A stretch of DNA of 6,455 bases, from the NCBI GenBank assembly GCA_027031145.1, contig JALVEG010000643.1, positions 1-6,455 of the forward strand. The letters run 5' to 3'. The position numbers and the translations under genes were made by a program. The notes beneath the pieces are model-generated. The model ran no database searches and was not told the DNA's origin. It saw nothing but the letters and a program-made list of their open reading frames with translations. Numbering within the stretch: position 1 is the first letter of the stretch; every line of letters begins with the position of its first letter. Shown here one piece after another: positions 5,761 to 6,455 of the stretch. This DNA is from Saprospiraceae bacterium (lineage in GTDB: Bacteria; Bacteroidota; Bacteroidia; Chitinophagales; Saprospiraceae).

Positions 5761-6455
5761 CTTTTCTTACATTATATGCATTTTCACCATTCTTTTTTAA
5801 AATATCCTGAGCATCCTGATTTTTCATAATTCCTTTTCCGAATTCATCAAAATCATAAGTAACAGGATTCTCAATAAACTCATTTAAATCCAATACTACC
5901 GTTATAACCATAGTATCTCCGGGATCTACTGTGGTGTTTTCAAATGAAAGTTTATTAATTATTATAAAATTTTTATTTCCATCGGTAGGTCCTGTATGAA
6001 GTTTAAATGATAATGTATCTCCATCTTTGGCATACGCTCCCTCATATTTCATATAATGATACTGCCCGTCTTCCTGCCAAGGCCAATACATGTCAAGATA
6101 TTCATCAACAGTATTGGGTAAGCTATGTGATTCCGTTCCCTTTATCGGCTTATTGTATTTGTCGCCAAGCCCGTGGATAAATGATATCCCGTTGTAAGTC
6201 CCTGTTGGAATTTCCAAAACCATATCCCTTGTATATTCATGAGCTTTATCGGCTTCTCTGTAATGAAATGTATCCAGTTCAACAATTGAACTATCATCTT
6301 TGTATAGATCAAATTCAGAAGTGAAATACCTTAATGTTATTATTTCATAAGGATAACCTGCTTTAGCTTTATAAATAAATTTATAAAATTCAAAATCTTT
6401 ATCTTTAACCTTGTGATCAAAAACTACTTTCAAAAAACCTGTTTCATTTTGGACT
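5744..6455 (-). CDS. MbnP-like copper-binding protein, partial (5' end outside window)
   Basis: The reading frame stays open to the window edge: seven more codons (VQNETGF) precede the TTG at 6433, so that TTG is internal and the true start and signal peptide are missing. The 236 visible residues match the MbnP-domain pattern as I know it: an N-terminal beta strand FLKVVFDHKV, then AGYPYEIITLRYFTSEFDL, then the signature MYWPWQ (encoded at 6091-6074), then a beta strand ending SFKLHTG, equivalent to the family's FxFHLG. In characterised MbnP a tryptophan is converted to kynurenine by the partner MbnH, forming a copper site; the two Trp of WPWQ (codons 6085-6083 and 6079-6077) are the candidates here. 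Envelope location is expected but the sorting signal cannot be seen. The di-heme gene follows 56 nt downstream on the same strand, consistent with an operon. The domain call is from motif recognition, not a profile search. Confidence 0.75.
   Translation of the reverse strand, partial: VQNETGFLKVVFDHKVKDKDFEFYKFIYKAKAGYPYEIITLRYFTSEFDLYKDDSSIVELDTFHYREADKAHEYTRDMVLEIPTGTYNGISFIHGLGDKYNKPIKGTESHSLPNTVDEYLDMYWPWQEDGQYHYMKYEGAYAKDGDTLSFKLHTGPTDGNKNFIIINKLSFENTTVDPGDTMVITVVLDLNEFIENPVTYDFDEFGKGIMKNQDAQDILKKNGENAYNVRKVEILK

Noticed and set aside
6431..6433. TTG at 6433-6431 as the start of the MbnP-like gene
   Set aside because: The frame continues open to the window edge, conserved strand residues begin right there, and no signal peptide would be encoded, so the gene is truncated by the window.

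Overview
The window looks like low-GC chromosomal DNA from a member of the Bacteroidota. Four things point there: a leucyl-tRNA synthetase with the phylum's long insertions and no zinc-knuckle cysteines, an M23 peptidase ending in GPHVCF, no Shine-Dalgarno sequence before any gene, and a good match to the Bacteroidota promoter (TTG, 20 nt, TAnnTTTG). I cannot place it below phylum level.

Layout. 1-156 is an AT-rich leader without a gene. 157-1503 (+) is a membrane-anchored, MepM-like M23 peptidoglycan peptidase. 1504-1755 is a spacer that holds a degenerate 10-11 bp periodic CTTTGCG-type repeat, a weak promoter candidate and a short direct repeat. 1756-4605 (+) is a complete leuS. 4614-4646 is a strong hairpin with A and T tracts on its two sides, which can terminate transcription from both directions. 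4662-5687 (-) is a di-heme c-type cytochrome lipoprotein of the MauG/bacterial cytochrome c peroxidase superfamily. 5744-6455 (-) is an MbnP-like protein whose 5' end lies beyond the window.

The two plus-strand genes do housekeeping work (cell-wall remodelling and translation). They are not obviously related in function, but each is preceded by a copy of the same 41-nt element (121-161 and 1699-1739, 35 of 41 identical, ungapped). This is the least explained signal in the window. It may be a shared promoter, operator or leader, or a dispersed repeat.

The two minus-strand genes form a convincing functional pair. In methanotrophs, MbnH (di-heme, MauG-like) oxidises a tryptophan of MbnP to kynurenine, which creates a copper site. 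Here the MbnP-like protein carries the family's WPWQ motif, and the adjacent cytochrome has both CxxCH sites plus the inter-heme Trp and the catalytic Glu at bCcP spacing. No methanobactin gene is visible. I read this as a stand-alone MbnP/MbnH-type copper-protein maturation pair in the Bacteroidota cell envelope. That rests on motifs, not on an alignment.
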